From assembly GCA_017651465.1 (NCBI GenBank), contig JAGCCX010000025.1:1-59503 (forward strand): DNA of 59,503 nt. Direction: 5' to 3'. Shown one piece after another: positions 51,094-59,503 of this stretch; the stretch's first letter is position 1; each line of letters opens with the position of its first letter. The notes beneath the pieces are model-generated. The model was not told the origin of the DNA. It made no database searches and was given only the letters and a program-made list of their open reading frames with translations. Both the position numbers and the translations under genes were made by a program. The DNA comes from Bacteroidales bacterium. Lineage in GTDB: Bacteria > Bacteroidota > Bacteroidia > Bacteroidales > UBA932.

Positions 51094-52635
51094 ATGTCCA
51101 CCGCAACGCGCATAATGAAGAATTCGGGCTTCCTGTACATCAGGATGGGCATTAACGTGTTCATCTCGTTGTACACGACCAGGATCGTGCTTGATTCCCT
51201 GGGCGCTTCGGACTTCGGAATCTTCAATATAGTGGGCGGTGCGATAGCGATGATGGGCTTCCTGAGCTCGACGCTTGTCAATGCAACCCAGCGCTTTACC
51301 TCTTATGCGCTCGGGGCGGGAGACATCGAAGAGAGCAAGAAGATGTTCAACATCAGTATTGTGCTGAATCTGCTCATCGGCATAGTTACGGTGCTCCTGC
51401 TGCTAGGGGTGATGTATCCGCTGTTCAACGGAATACTCAACATTGCCCCGGAGCGCACCGTAGCTGCCAAGGTCGTTTATTACAGCCTGATAGTCAGCAC
51501 TTTCCTGACCATTGTGAACGTGCCCTACGATGCCGTGATGAACGCCCACGAGAATATGCTGTATTATTCTGTGCTGGGCGTGTTCGAGGCCCTGCTGAAG
51601 CTCGGGATAGCTTTCTGCTGCGTCTATACGGCCAAGGACAAACTCATTGTGTACGGTGTGCTGATGGCGATGATCCCGCTGATCACCTTGTCCATAATGA
51701 AGGTTTATTGCCACCGCAAATACCCGGAGTGCGTCTATGCCATACGCCGCTACTGGGATCCGGAGCGCGTCAAGGGCATCTTGTCTTTCTCGGGGTGGAA
51801 CTTCCTTACGGCCATCTCCAGCCTTTTTTCGGCCCAGGGTATAGGAATAGTGCTCAATCACTTCTTCGGGACGGTGCTCAATGCCGCGCAGGGCATCGCT
51901 CAGCAGCTGAACGGCTATATGTCGAGCTTTTCGGCCAATATGATGAAGGCGCTGAATCCGGTGATTGTCAAGAAAGCCGGATCCAACGACCTGGAGTCGA
52001 TGAACCGCTTCACCGTGTCGGGCTGCAAGTTCTCGGCGCTGCTTATTATGTTCTTCTCCATTCCCTGTATGATAGAGATGCCCTACGTGCTTGGCATCTG
52101 GCTTAAGGAAATACCGGAATGGACCGTGCTGTTCTGCATTCTTCAGCTAGTACAGACAATCATAGTGCAGATGGCCGGCAGTGCGGCTACCGCTGTATAT
52201 GCCCAGGGCAAGATCAAGTGGTATGCTATATGGAAAAGCCTGATGAACGCCGCTCCGGTAATCCTGACATACATTGCATTCAAGACCGGAGGCGGCCCAG
52301 TATGGCTCTACCTTCCGATGATAGTGGTGTGGGGAATAGGCGGGGATATAGTTATCGTAGCCTATGCCCACAAGATGTGCGGCCTTCCGCTCCGGGACTA
52401 TATACGCGGCTGCGTGCTGCCGCTTGCAGGTATAGCAGCCAGTATGCTGGTATTCGGTTTCCTGCCTTGTGTCCTGATGGAGAAGAGCTTTGTGCGGCTG
52501 CTGCTGTGCGCTCTGCTCACCAGCGCTGCGATGTTCGTATCCTTATGGACGTTTGGCATTGACTCAAGGGAGCGGGAAGCATTGATGGAACCTGTTAACA
52601 AATTGATACACAGAAAAAAAGCTAATAATGAGTAA
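51094..52635 (+). CDS. Wzx-type polysaccharide flippase
   Basis: A 513-residue inner-membrane protein with about fourteen helices of the MATE-like/Polysacc_synt family. The first helices carry [20 protein letters not shown], and [14 protein letters not shown] is the usual loop after helix two. It should flip undecaprenyl-linked repeat units to the periplasm for the EpsG-like polymerase. It starts 1 bp after licD and overlaps gmd by 8 nt. Confidence 0.92.
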   Translation: MSTATRIMKNSGFLYIRMGINVFISLYTTRIVLDSLGASDFGIFNIVGGAIAMMGFLSSTLVNATQRFTSYALGAGDIEESKKMFNISIVLNLLIGIVTVLLLLGVMYPLFNGILNIAPERTVAAKVVYYSLIVSTFLTIVNVPYDAVMNAHENMLYYSVLGVFEALLKLGIAFCCVYTAKDKLIVYGVLMAMIPLITLSIMKVYCHRKYPECVYAIRRYWDPERVKGILSFSGWNFLTAISSLFSAQGIGIVLNHFFGTVLNAAQGIAQQLNGYMSSFSANMMKALNPVIVKKAGSNDLESMNRFTVSGCKFSALLIMFFSIPCMIEMPYVLGIWLKEIPEWTVLFCILQLVQTIIVQMAGSAATAVYAQGKIKWYAIWKSLMNAAPVILTYIAFKTGGGPVWLYLPMIVVWGIGGDIVIVAYAHKMCGLPLRDYIRGCVLPLAGIAASMLVFGFLPCVLMEKSFVRLLLCALLTSAAMFVSLWTFGIDSREREALMEPVNKLIHRKKANNE

Positions 52636-53734
52636 GAAAGCATTGATCACCGGCGTGACCGGTCAGGACGGCAGCTACCTCTCTGAGTTCCTGCTGGACA
52701 AAGGATATGAAGTACACGGGATAATCCGTCGCAGCTCGGTGGACTTCCGTGAGCGTATAGCCCATCTGGAGGGCAAGCCACGTTTCCATCTGCATTACGC
52801 CGATATGGGCGACTCTATGTCGATAGTGAAGGTGGTAGCGGCGGTACGTCCGGACGAGATTTACAATCTGGCCGCGCAGAGCCACGTCCAGGTGAGCTTC
52901 GACTCGCCGGAGTTCACGGCCGATGTGGATGCAGTGGGTGTGCTCCGTATTTTGGAGGCGGTCCGCTCCTGCGGCCTTGAATCGACCTGCCGTATCTATC
53001 AGGCATCGACTTCGGAGCTGTACGGAAAGGTCGAAGAAGTGCCGCAGAACGAAAACACCCCTTTCCATCCCTACAGTCCGTACGCCGTGGCCAAGCTCTA
53101 CGGCTACTGGATAGTAAAGGAGTACAGGGAAGCGTACAATATGTTCTGCTGCAGCGGAATACTCTTCAACCACGAGAGTGAGCGGCGCGGCGAAACCTTC
53201 GTCACGCGCAAGATTACCCTGGCCGCTTCCAGAATCAAGCAGGGGCACCAGGACAAGCTCTACCTGGGCAACCTCAGCTCGCTGCGCGACTGGGGCTATG
53301 CCAAGGATTATGTGGAGTGTATGTGGCTGATCCTTCAGCAGCAGGAGCCGGAAGACTTTGTCATCGCTACCGGAGTCCAGCACAGCGTGCGCGATTTCTG
53401 CTATCTGGCTTTCAAGGAGGTGGGTATCGAACTGCGTTTCGAAGGCGAAGGCGCTGACGAGAAGGGCGTCTGCATTGCAGGACCGGAGCAGCTGGTGGGA
53501 AAGACGCTGGTTGAGGTCAGCCCCGATTTCTACCGTCCCACCGATGTGGTAAACCTTTGGGGCGACCCCACCAAGGCCAAGGCCAAGCTGGGCTGGAATC
53601 CCTCCAGGACTTCATTCCAGCAGCTGGTAAAGCTTATGGTTGACCACGATATGGCCAAGGTGGCCGCGGAAGGCGCCGCCGCCAAGGTGCGCACCAACCT
53701 GGCCGAGTATCTCGAAAAAGGAATTGTGAAATGA
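52628..53734 (+). CDS. gmd: GDP-mannose 4,6-dehydratase-like enzyme
   Basis: A 368-residue extended SDR. NADP loop [10 protein letters not shown] (9-18), the catalytic STSE and Y-x3-K in [21 protein letters not shown]-type segment (here SGILFNHES), [12 protein letters not shown] and [10 protein letters not shown] match Gmd. The reaction would yield GDP-4-keto-6-deoxy-mannose. The insert after RRSS is shorter than in E. coli Gmd. No fcl/GMER reductase is found in the window. Since heptose genes follow, a GDP-heptose substrate (DmhA/WcbK type) is an alternative. Confidence 0.88.
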   Translation: MSKKALITGVTGQDGSYLSEFLLDKGYEVHGIIRRSSVDFRERIAHLEGKPRFHLHYADMGDSMSIVKVVAAVRPDEIYNLAAQSHVQVSFDSPEFTADVDAVGVLRILEAVRSCGLESTCRIYQASTSELYGKVEEVPQNENTPFHPYSPYAVAKLYGYWIVKEYREAYNMFCCSGILFNHESERRGETFVTRKITLAASRIKQGHQDKLYLGNLSSLRDWGYAKDYVECMWLILQQQEPEDFVIATGVQHSVRDFCYLAFKEVGIELRFEGEGADEKGVCIAGPEQLVGKTLVEVSPDFYRPTDVVNLWGDPTKAKAKLGWNPSRTSFQQLVKLMVDHDMAKVAAEGAAAKVRTNLAEYLEKGIVK

Positions 53735-54816
53735 TGAAGCTCAACGGCACTGTCATAGTGACATACCGCTGCAACGCGCGCTGCACGATGTGCAACCGTT
53801 ACAAGGCCCCTTCAAAGCCCGAAGACGAGATAAGCGTAGAGACGGTAAAGAAACTCCCCAAGATGTATTTTACCAACATCACCGGAGGGGAGCCTTTCAT
53901 CCGTGAAGACCTGAAAGATATAGTGCGGGAGCTCTTCAAGCTCTCGGACCGCATTGTCATAAGCACCAACGGCTATTTCACCGACCGCATAATTGACCTC
54001 TGCAAGGAGTTCCCGCAGATAGGCATCCGCATCAGCATCGAGGGCCTGGAGCAGACCAACAACGAAATCCGGGGCCTCGAGAACGGGTACCAGAGAGGTT
54101 ACCAGACGCTAAAGATACTGCGCGAAATGGGTATGAAGGATGTGGGCTTCGGGATGACCGTGCAGGACAAGAACGCTCCCGACCTTGTGCCTCTCTACAA
54201 GATCAGCGAGCAGATGGGGATGGAGTTCGCGACTGCGAGCCTCCACAACAGTTTCTACTTCGTGGAGTCCAAGAACATAATCCACGACCGTCCTATGGTC
54301 GCCGGGCATTTTGAAGACCTTGTCAACGAACTGCTCAAATCGAACAGCCCCAAGAAGTGGTTCCGAGCGTATTTCAACCATGGTCTTATCAATTACATCT
54401 ACGGCCAGAAGCGCCTTCTGCCCTGCGATATGAGCTTCGACACCTTCTTCATCGACCCTTACGGAGATGTAATGCCCTGCAACGGCACCAAGGACAAATT
54501 GGTTATGGGTAACCTTAACCGCCAGAGCTGGGATGAGTTGTGGAGTTCTCCCGAGGCGGAGAAGGTGCGCGCCGCCGTCCGCAAGTGTGACCGGCAGTGC
54601 TGGATGATAGGGTCGGTGAGCCCGGCTATGCACAAATACATCTGGAACCCTGCGTGGTGGGTGCTGACCCACAAATTGCGCCCCGGGAAGAAATACTCGA
54701 TGTACGAAATCCCGGCCGTGCGTGACTACCGCGACGGACTCATCAGCAAGGAGCAGCTGGATTCTCTTTCGACCTGCGATCCCGGAGCCATTGCCAACGA
54801 CGGACTTAAAAAATGA
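53731..54816 (+). CDS. Radical SAM protein with SPASM-like C-terminal region
   Basis: A 361-residue radical SAM enzyme. The cluster motif is CNARCTMC (C14, C18, C21), followed by the SAM-binding TNITGGEPF. The C-terminal part has a SPASM/twitch-like segment, [22 protein letters not shown] and later CDRQCW, with cysteines for one or more auxiliary clusters. No precursor peptide is seen, so a sugar or lipid-linked substrate is possible. It overlaps gmd and the next GT4 gene by 4 nt each. Confidence 0.85.
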   Translation: MMKLNGTVIVTYRCNARCTMCNRYKAPSKPEDEISVETVKKLPKMYFTNITGGEPFIREDLKDIVRELFKLSDRIVISTNGYFTDRIIDLCKEFPQIGIRISIEGLEQTNNEIRGLENGYQRGYQTLKILREMGMKDVGFGMTVQDKNAPDLVPLYKISEQMGMEFATASLHNSFYFVESKNIIHDRPMVAGHFEDLVNELLKSNSPKKWFRAYFNHGLINYIYGQKRLLPCDMSFDTFFIDPYGDVMPCNGTKDKLVMGNLNRQSWDELWSSPEAEKVRAAVRKCDRQCWMIGSVSPAMHKYIWNPAWWVLTHKLRPGKKYSMYEIPAVRDYRDGLISKEQLDSLSTCDPGAIANDGLKK

Positions 54817-55883
54817 AGATAGTAGTTACAGGAACCCGCGGAATACCCAATGTAATGGGAGGCGTGGAGACTCACTGCGAGGAGCTCTGCCCCAGGCTGG
54901 CGGCCCTCGGCGCGGATGTGACCGTGGTGCGCAGGAAGAGCTATGTCTCCGACGGACTTGACAGCTGGAAGGGCGTGAAACTCGTCGATCTGCCATCTCC
55001 CAAACGTAAGGCTTTCGAAGCCATAGTACATACCTTCCGCGCCATCAACTACGCCGCGCGCGCCAAGGCCGACATAGTGCATATCAATGCCGTAGGCCCC
55101 GCTCTGCTGGTGCCTTATGCAAAATTGCGCGGTCTGAAGGTGGTCTTCACCCATCACGGCCCCGACTACGACCGCGAGAAGTGGGGGCGCCTGGCCAAGG
55201 CGATGCTCAGGCTCGGCGAGAGGCTCGGCGTCAGGTATGCCGACGATGTTATTGTCATTTCGGATGTCATCCGCAATATAGTCAAGGACAAATACGGCAG
55301 GACACAAAAGGTTTATCTCATCTACAACGGGGTTCCGTCACCGGAGATATGCGACTATCCGGAGTACTTTTCCTCCCTTGGGATTGAGAGCGGGAAATAC
55401 GTTCTGGGAATGTGCCGTTTTGTGCCCGAAAAGCGCCTGCACGACCTTGTCGAGGCCTGCCGGGGGCTGGAGGGATACAAGCTGGTGCTTGCCGGAGACG
55501 CCGATTTCGAGGACGACTATTCACGCAGGCTCAAGGCCGACGCCAAAGAGTCGGGTGCGGTGCTTACAGGGTTTATTCGCGGGCGCAAGCTCCATTCTCT
55601 GCTAAGCCACGCCGCCTGTTACGTGCTGCCTTCATCTCACGAAGGACTTCCCATCGCCCTCCTTGAGGCAATGAGCTACAAGTGCAAGGTGCTTGTGAGC
55701 GACATACCCGCCAATCTTGAAGTGGGACTCGGGGATGGCAACTACTTCCATTGTGGCGATGTGGCCGACCTCCGGGGGAAACTGAACGCCGTCCTGCTCT
55801 CGCCCGGCGAGGTGCAATATGATATGACCAAGTATGATTGGGACCGGATTGCCCGGCAAGTATTCGAAGTATATGAACACTAA
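54813..55883 (+). CDS. Glycosyltransferase family 4 (DUF1972-like N-terminus)
   Basis: A 356-residue GT-B enzyme. The start VVTGTRGIPNVMGGVETHCEEL is typical of the WchF/rhamnosyltransferase-like group. HHGPDYDREKWG follows. The donor domain has VPEKRLHDLVEA and the E-x7-E motif in SSHEGLPIALLEAMSYKCKV. In relatives it adds the second sugar to a WcaJ-type initiated unit, which fits the wcaJ-like gene next to it (11-nt overlap). Confidence 0.92.
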   Translation: MKIVVTGTRGIPNVMGGVETHCEELCPRLAALGADVTVVRRKSYVSDGLDSWKGVKLVDLPSPKRKAFEAIVHTFRAINYAARAKADIVHINAVGPALLVPYAKLRGLKVVFTHHGPDYDREKWGRLAKAMLRLGERLGVRYADDVIVISDVIRNIVKDKYGRTQKVYLIYNGVPSPEICDYPEYFSSLGIESGKYVLGMCRFVPEKRLHDLVEACRGLEGYKLVLAGDADFEDDYSRRLKADAKESGAVLTGFIRGRKLHSLLSHAACYVLPSSHEGLPIALLEAMSYKCKVLVSDIPANLEVGLGDGNYFHCGDVADLRGKLNAVLLSPGEVQYDMTKYDWDRIARQVFEVYEH

Positions 55884-57243
55884 GACATTCTACACCAAGG
55901 AATTCTTTTTCTTAAGCGTACCGGTGATGCTGGTGGATCTTGCCATCCATATCGGCATCTTCGAGTGGATGCTGAGCTGGTTCTCGTTCACGGCAACGGA
56001 AGATTATGTTCTGACGAGGCCGCGTTCTTTGTATTTCCTCATAGTCGGATTCATCATCGCGATGGTGCTGGTACCTGTCCGGCTTCACGACAGGACTTAC
56101 AACTGGAAGAAGCAGATACTCAGCGTAATCTATCAGTGCGTGATAACCCTGGGCGTGCTTGCTGCCTCGGTGAACATACTGTTCTACAGCTTTGCCGGTC
56201 ATTTCTACCTGTACCAGGGCATCTTTACCGTCGTCGCGATAAGTATCTGGCATCTGGTGTTCCGCGCAATCATCCTTGCCGCCCGCAAAAGAGGGCGCAA
56301 CAAGATACACGTGGTTATCGTAGGGGAGAATGAAAATGCACAGCGGCTTGCCAATATGCTTCAGAATTCTTCGGAATTCGGCGATTATAAACTGGTCGCA
56401 AGTTTCAGCGAAGACCTTCCTGCCATCTTCGACTATCTGCGGAACAACAAGGTCCATCAGCTTTACTGCAGCCTCAATCCCGCCCTTAAGAGTGCGACGG
56501 TCAACGAAATAATCCGGAATTGCGAGAATCTGTTCATCGACTTCTACTATGTGCCCAATATGGACGGTTATCTGCACCGTTCGATGACCTTCAGCGAACT
56601 GGGACCGCTTATCGTGGTGAAACTTCGCGACGAGCCCCTGTCCGATCCTGTGAATGCAGCCGTCAAGCGCATTTTCGACATAGTGGCAAGTGTGCTCTTC
56701 CTTTTGCTTGTTTACCCATTTGTGTGGTGCTTTGTGGCGATAGGAACGAGCCTTTCATCTCCCGGTCCCATACTTTTCAAACAGAAGCGGACAGGCTACA
56801 AGGGACGTCCTTTCACTATGTATAAGTTCCGCTCGATGAAAGTGAATGCCGACGCCGACAAGCTGCAGGCCACGGAAGACGATCCCCGCAAGACCAAGTT
56901 CGGGGATTTCCTCCGCCGGACTTCTATTGACGAGCTGCCCCAGTTTATCAATGTCCTCAAGGGCGATATGTCCCTGATCGGCCCGCGCCCTCATATGGAA
57001 CTGCATACGGAGGTTTATACCAAGCTTGTGGACGAATACCTTGTACGTCATATGGTTAAGCCCGGACTTACCGGATGGGCGCAGGTTAACGGATGCCGCG
57101 GGGAGACAAAAACTACCGAGGATATGGCCGAACGCGTGCGTTACGACATCTGGTACATCGAGCACTGGTCTTTGGGCCTTGACGTCAAGATAGTCATAAA
57201 GACCGTCCTCCAGATTCTCGGGGGCGACAAGCAGGCCTATTAG
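55873..57243 (+). CDS. wcaJ: Undecaprenyl-phosphate sugar phosphotransferase (WcaJ family)
   Basis: A 456-residue polyprenol phosphohexose transferase that starts the repeat unit. Four N-terminal helices precede a CoA-binding-like domain (VVIVGENENAQRLANML). The catalytic C-terminal domain has one membrane helix and the motifs KQKRTGYKGRPFTMYKFRSM, DELPQFINVLKGDMSLIGPR and KPGLTGWAQVNGCRGET. Glucose-1-phosphate is the usual substrate of WcaJ, but galactose is possible. The ATG giving MNTKTFYTKE is preferred over an upstream in-frame ATG. Confidence 0.92.
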   Translation: MNTKTFYTKEFFFLSVPVMLVDLAIHIGIFEWMLSWFSFTATEDYVLTRPRSLYFLIVGFIIAMVLVPVRLHDRTYNWKKQILSVIYQCVITLGVLAASVNILFYSFAGHFYLYQGIFTVVAISIWHLVFRAIILAARKRGRNKIHVVIVGENENAQRLANMLQNSSEFGDYKLVASFSEDLPAIFDYLRNNKVHQLYCSLNPALKSATVNEIIRNCENLFIDFYYVPNMDGYLHRSMTFSELGPLIVVKLRDEPLSDPVNAAVKRIFDIVASVLFLLLVYPFVWCFVAIGTSLSSPGPILFKQKRTGYKGRPFTMYKFRSMKVNADADKLQATEDDPRKTKFGDFLRRTSIDELPQFINVLKGDMSLIGPRPHMELHTEVYTKLVDEYLVRHMVKPGLTGWAQVNGCRGETKTTEDMAERVRYDIWYIEHWSLGLDVKIVIKTVLQILGGDKQAY

Positions 57244-57244
57244 G

Positions 57245-58327
57245 ATGAATACTTTTTTTGAACTGATTCAGATCGCCATCGGCAAGCGTGAGTCCCTGAC
57301 CCGCGTTCCTCAAAACCGGGAAGAGTGGGACGAGCTGCTTAAAATCGCCGGGCAGCATAACCTTCTGGCTTTCACCTTCCCCGTGATAGACCGCCTGCAC
57401 GACGAGGTGGATGTCCCGCTGGGCGTTTACTCCCGATGGGCGATGACGGCCGAAAAAGTTGCGGCTAAAGGCAATTTCCAGAAGGATGCTTGCGTCAGGT
57501 TGTACAAAGGCTTCCTGGAACACGGCTTTCGGAGTTGCATCCTCAAGGGGCAGGCCGCCGGCGCCTTGTATCCCGACCCTTCCCTTAGGCAGGGAGGCGA
57601 CATCGATATCTGGGTAGAAGGGGACAGGAAGGAAATAGTGGACTTCCTTCGCTCGCGCTTCGAGGTGCACAAGGTGGTGTATCACCATTGTGACGTGAAT
57701 ATGATCAAAGGAGTGAGCGTGGAGGTGCATTTTACTCCCACCTGGATGAACGCTCCTCTGTCCAACCGCCGCCTCCAGCGCTGGATAGCCGCTCAGGAGC
57801 CCGCCCAGTTCTCCAACTTCGACCCCAATCTCGGATTCAATGTGCCCACGCTTGAATTCGATGCGGTTTATATGCTGCTCCATATTTACAGGCACGTGCT
57901 TGAGGAGGGGATAGGCCTGCGCCAGCTGCTGGACTATTATTATGTCCTTCAGCATCTTGACGGGGATGGCCGCCGGGCAGTGATGGAGCATCTGGGGACT
58001 CTGCGTCTTGGCAAATTCGCGGCTGCGGTGATGTACGTTTTACAGAAAGTGTTCCTGATGGATGACTCCCGCCTGCTTTGCCCTCCTCACGAGCGCGAGG
58101 GCGCCTTCCTGCTTGAAGAGATTATGCTTTCGGGCAATTTCGGCAAGTTCGACTCCCGCAACGCCCACGAAAAGGGCGAAGGCCTGGTGAAGCATAGCAA
58201 AAGAAAACTCACCCGCGGCTTAAGGTATCTGCTGCACTATCCATCGGAAGTGCTCGGAATGCCGGTATTTATGTGCTGGCAGTATTTCTGGAGGCGTAAA
58301 AACGGTTTTTTATACAAAGGAAGATGA
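57245..58327 (+). CDS. NTP_transf_5 (putative nucleotidyltransferase) family protein
   Basis: A 360-residue protein. The central ILKGQAAGALYPDPSLRQGGD and IDIWV hold the G-x-D-x-D motif of the nucleotidyltransferase superfamily, as in the uncharacterised NTP_transf_5 family. VEVHFTPTWMNAP follows with a third acidic position. Members are common in capsule and exopolysaccharide loci and their reaction is not established. It starts 1 bp after the wcaJ stop and overlaps the heptose kinase by ATGA. Confidence 0.82.
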   Translation: MNTFFELIQIAIGKRESLTRVPQNREEWDELLKIAGQHNLLAFTFPVIDRLHDEVDVPLGVYSRWAMTAEKVAAKGNFQKDACVRLYKGFLEHGFRSCILKGQAAGALYPDPSLRQGGDIDIWVEGDRKEIVDFLRSRFEVHKVVYHHCDVNMIKGVSVEVHFTPTWMNAPLSNRRLQRWIAAQEPAQFSNFDPNLGFNVPTLEFDAVYMLLHIYRHVLEEGIGLRQLLDYYYVLQHLDGDGRRAVMEHLGTLRLGKFAAAVMYVLQKVFLMDDSRLLCPPHEREGAFLLEEIMLSGNFGKFDSRNAHEKGEGLVKHSKRKLTRGLRYLLHYPSEVLGMPVFMCWQYFWRRKNGFLYKGR

Positions 58328-59370
58328 TAATCAGAAGCAAAGCTCCGCTACGCCTTGGTCTTGCCGGCGGCGGAAGCGATGTGTCGCCATACAGCGATAT
58401 GTTCGGTGGCCTGGTGCTGAACGCCACCATCAACTTGTATGCATATTGCACGATAGAAGAAAGGGATGCCGGAGGTATCTGCATCGACTCGTATGACTCC
58501 TGCTGCAACTTGACCTGCGACGTTTCGGAGTCTCTGCCCATCGACGGACGTGCCGACCTGGTAAAAGGCGTTTACAACCGTGTGATACGCGATTTCGGAA
58601 TTGCTCCGCGTCCGTTCCGCATCACCACCTGGAACGACGCTCCGGCCGGCTCGGGTCTCGGAACGTCCAGCACTATGGTAGTGTGTATACTCAAGGCTTT
58701 CGTGGAGTGGTTTTCGCTTCCTATGGGCGATTATGAGATAGCCCGCCTCGCCTATGAGATAGAGCGTAAGGACCTGGGCCTTTCGGGCGGCAAGCAGGAC
58801 CAGTATGCGGCGGCTTTCGGCGGCTTCAACTTCATCGAGTTCCTGCCGGACGACAGGGTGATAGTCAATCCTCTCAAGGTCAAGAGGTGGATCGCCGACG
58901 AGCTGGAAGCCAGCCTGCTGCTGTTTTTCACCGGCAAGTCGAGAGACGGGGCCAGCATTATCGACCAGCAGCGCAGGAATACTTCTTCGGGCAATGCACG
59001 GGCGATAGAAGCGATGCACAAGATAAAGCAGAGCGCCGTCGATATGAAAGCGGCCCTGCTCAAGGGCGATATGAACGAGTTCTGTGCCATTCTGGGCAGC
59101 AGTTGGGAGAACAAGAAGAAGATGGCGGAAGGGATAACCAACGCTACCATCCAGCGCGCCTTCGACGTCGCGATGGCAGCCGGCGCAAGAACCGGAAAAG
59201 TGAGCGGCGCGGGCGGCGGAGGATTCATTATGTTCTTTGTCGATCCTCCCTGCAAGAAAAGGGTCGAAGAGGCCCTTGGGGCCCTTGACGGCTATGTGCT
59301 GCCGTTCCTCTTTACCGACGGAGGGGCTCACGGATGGAAGATTTACGATACTGATACTATAAACAAATGA
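58324..59370 (+). CDS. hddA: D-glycero-D-manno-heptose 7-phosphate kinase-like GHMP kinase
   Basis: A 348-residue GHMP kinase. KAPLRLGLAGGGSDVSPY at the start and the ATP loop DAPAGSGLGTSS (105-116) match HddA, which makes heptose-1,7-bisphosphate on the way to GDP-D-glycero-alpha-D-manno-heptose. The later motif is KVSGAGGGGF. A GmhA-like isomerase follows in ATGA overlap, which supports the heptose assignment over fucokinase or other GHMP relatives. Confidence 0.85.
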   Translation: MIIRSKAPLRLGLAGGGSDVSPYSDMFGGLVLNATINLYAYCTIEERDAGGICIDSYDSCCNLTCDVSESLPIDGRADLVKGVYNRVIRDFGIAPRPFRITTWNDAPAGSGLGTSSTMVVCILKAFVEWFSLPMGDYEIARLAYEIERKDLGLSGGKQDQYAAAFGGFNFIEFLPDDRVIVNPLKVKRWIADELEASLLLFFTGKSRDGASIIDQQRRNTSSGNARAIEAMHKIKQSAVDMKAALLKGDMNEFCAILGSSWENKKKMAEGITNATIQRAFDVAMAAGARTGKVSGAGGGGFIMFFVDPPCKKRVEEALGALDGYVLPFLFTDGGAHGWKIYDTDTINK

Positions 59371-59503
59371 AAGCTGTACTTGACAATCTCATCGAACGTT
59401 ATCCTGCCCTGGCCTGCTGCCGGGAGCAGATAGAAAAAGCTGCCGATATCCTGGTGGAATGTTACCGGAATGACGGCAAGCTTCTGACAGCCGGAAACGG
59501 GGG
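59367..59503 (+). CDS. gmhA: Sedoheptulose-7-phosphate isomerase-like protein, 3' end cut by the window
   Basis: Only the first 45 residues are visible, ending ILVECYRNDGKLLTAGNGG. That is the family motif just before the SIS-domain phosphate loop of GmhA, which converts sedoheptulose-7-phosphate to heptose-7-phosphate. The ATG overlaps the heptose kinase stop by ATGA. Pairing with hddA supports the call, but the catalytic residues lie beyond the edge. Confidence 0.75.
   Translation, partial: MKAVLDNLIERYPALACCREQIEKAADILVECYRNDGKLLTAGNG

Overview
The window reads as a chromosomal segment of a Bacteroidota member, most likely a Bacteroidales species of moderate GC content. The support is lineage-typical content: a Rho factor with a long basic disordered insert, DUF4301, GSCFA, a TonB-type outer-membrane barrel, a two-part TGS/uridine-kinase protein, a long LptD and SLBB export proteins. 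Promoter-like sites also fit the Bacteroidota form (TTTG, about 19 bp, TAnnTTTG) rather than -35/-10, and classical Shine-Dalgarno sequences are not evident. I see no tRNA, rRNA, CRISPR array, insertion sequence or clear pseudogene.

Layout. 1-2071: the 3' part of an outer-membrane receptor, then a gene-free stretch with phased short repeats and a 20-bp palindrome that stops exactly at the 3' end of mnmE. 2072-7314 (minus): a TGS/uridine kinase, pncB, an NAD-dependent epimerase and mnmE as one operon. 7367-9800: upp converges on rho across a bidirectional terminator. 9898-13888: a membrane PHP-domain protein whose 3' end overlaps a minus-strand three-gene set (GT2, GtrA, PMT-type glycosyltransferase). 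13901-17807: divergent lptD and a cell-wall amidase, both with TTG starts. 18108-21623: dnaA, pepD, rpe. 21598-25683: birA facing away from ftsH-cdsA-psd, with interlocked canonical promoters. 25718-29676 (minus): recF, dciA, pdxB, DUF4301. 29753-36692: TPR protein and yebC, GSCFA protein (minus), an outer-membrane protein with a 5'-nucleotidase, a small AraC-type regulator (minus), and ffh.

36741-59503 is a capsule or exopolysaccharide locus that runs off the right edge. After a CpsB/YwqE-like phosphatase gene with its own promoter, twenty genes from 37530 onward follow with no gap above 4 bp. Together they could build and export a repeat-unit glycan. WcaJ starts the lipid-linked unit and several GT4 enzymes, a GT8-like enzyme and a GT11 fucosyltransferase-like enzyme extend it. 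A hexapeptide acyltransferase and a LicD-type phosphotransferase decorate it. Wzx flips it, an EpsG-like protein polymerises it, and Wzz/Wza-like proteins control length and export. Sugar supply genes are a GDP-mannose-4,6-dehydratase-like enzyme, an HddA-like heptose kinase and a GmhA-like isomerase (cut by the window end).

The most interesting region is 48721-59503. An IspD/TarI-type cytidylyltransferase, an overlapping GDPD lipoprotein and a LicD transferase resemble a CDP-alditol decoration pathway. A Gmd-like dehydratase in the same operon as heptose genes may act on GDP-heptose. A radical SAM protein and an NTP_transf_5 protein are embedded there without an obvious role.
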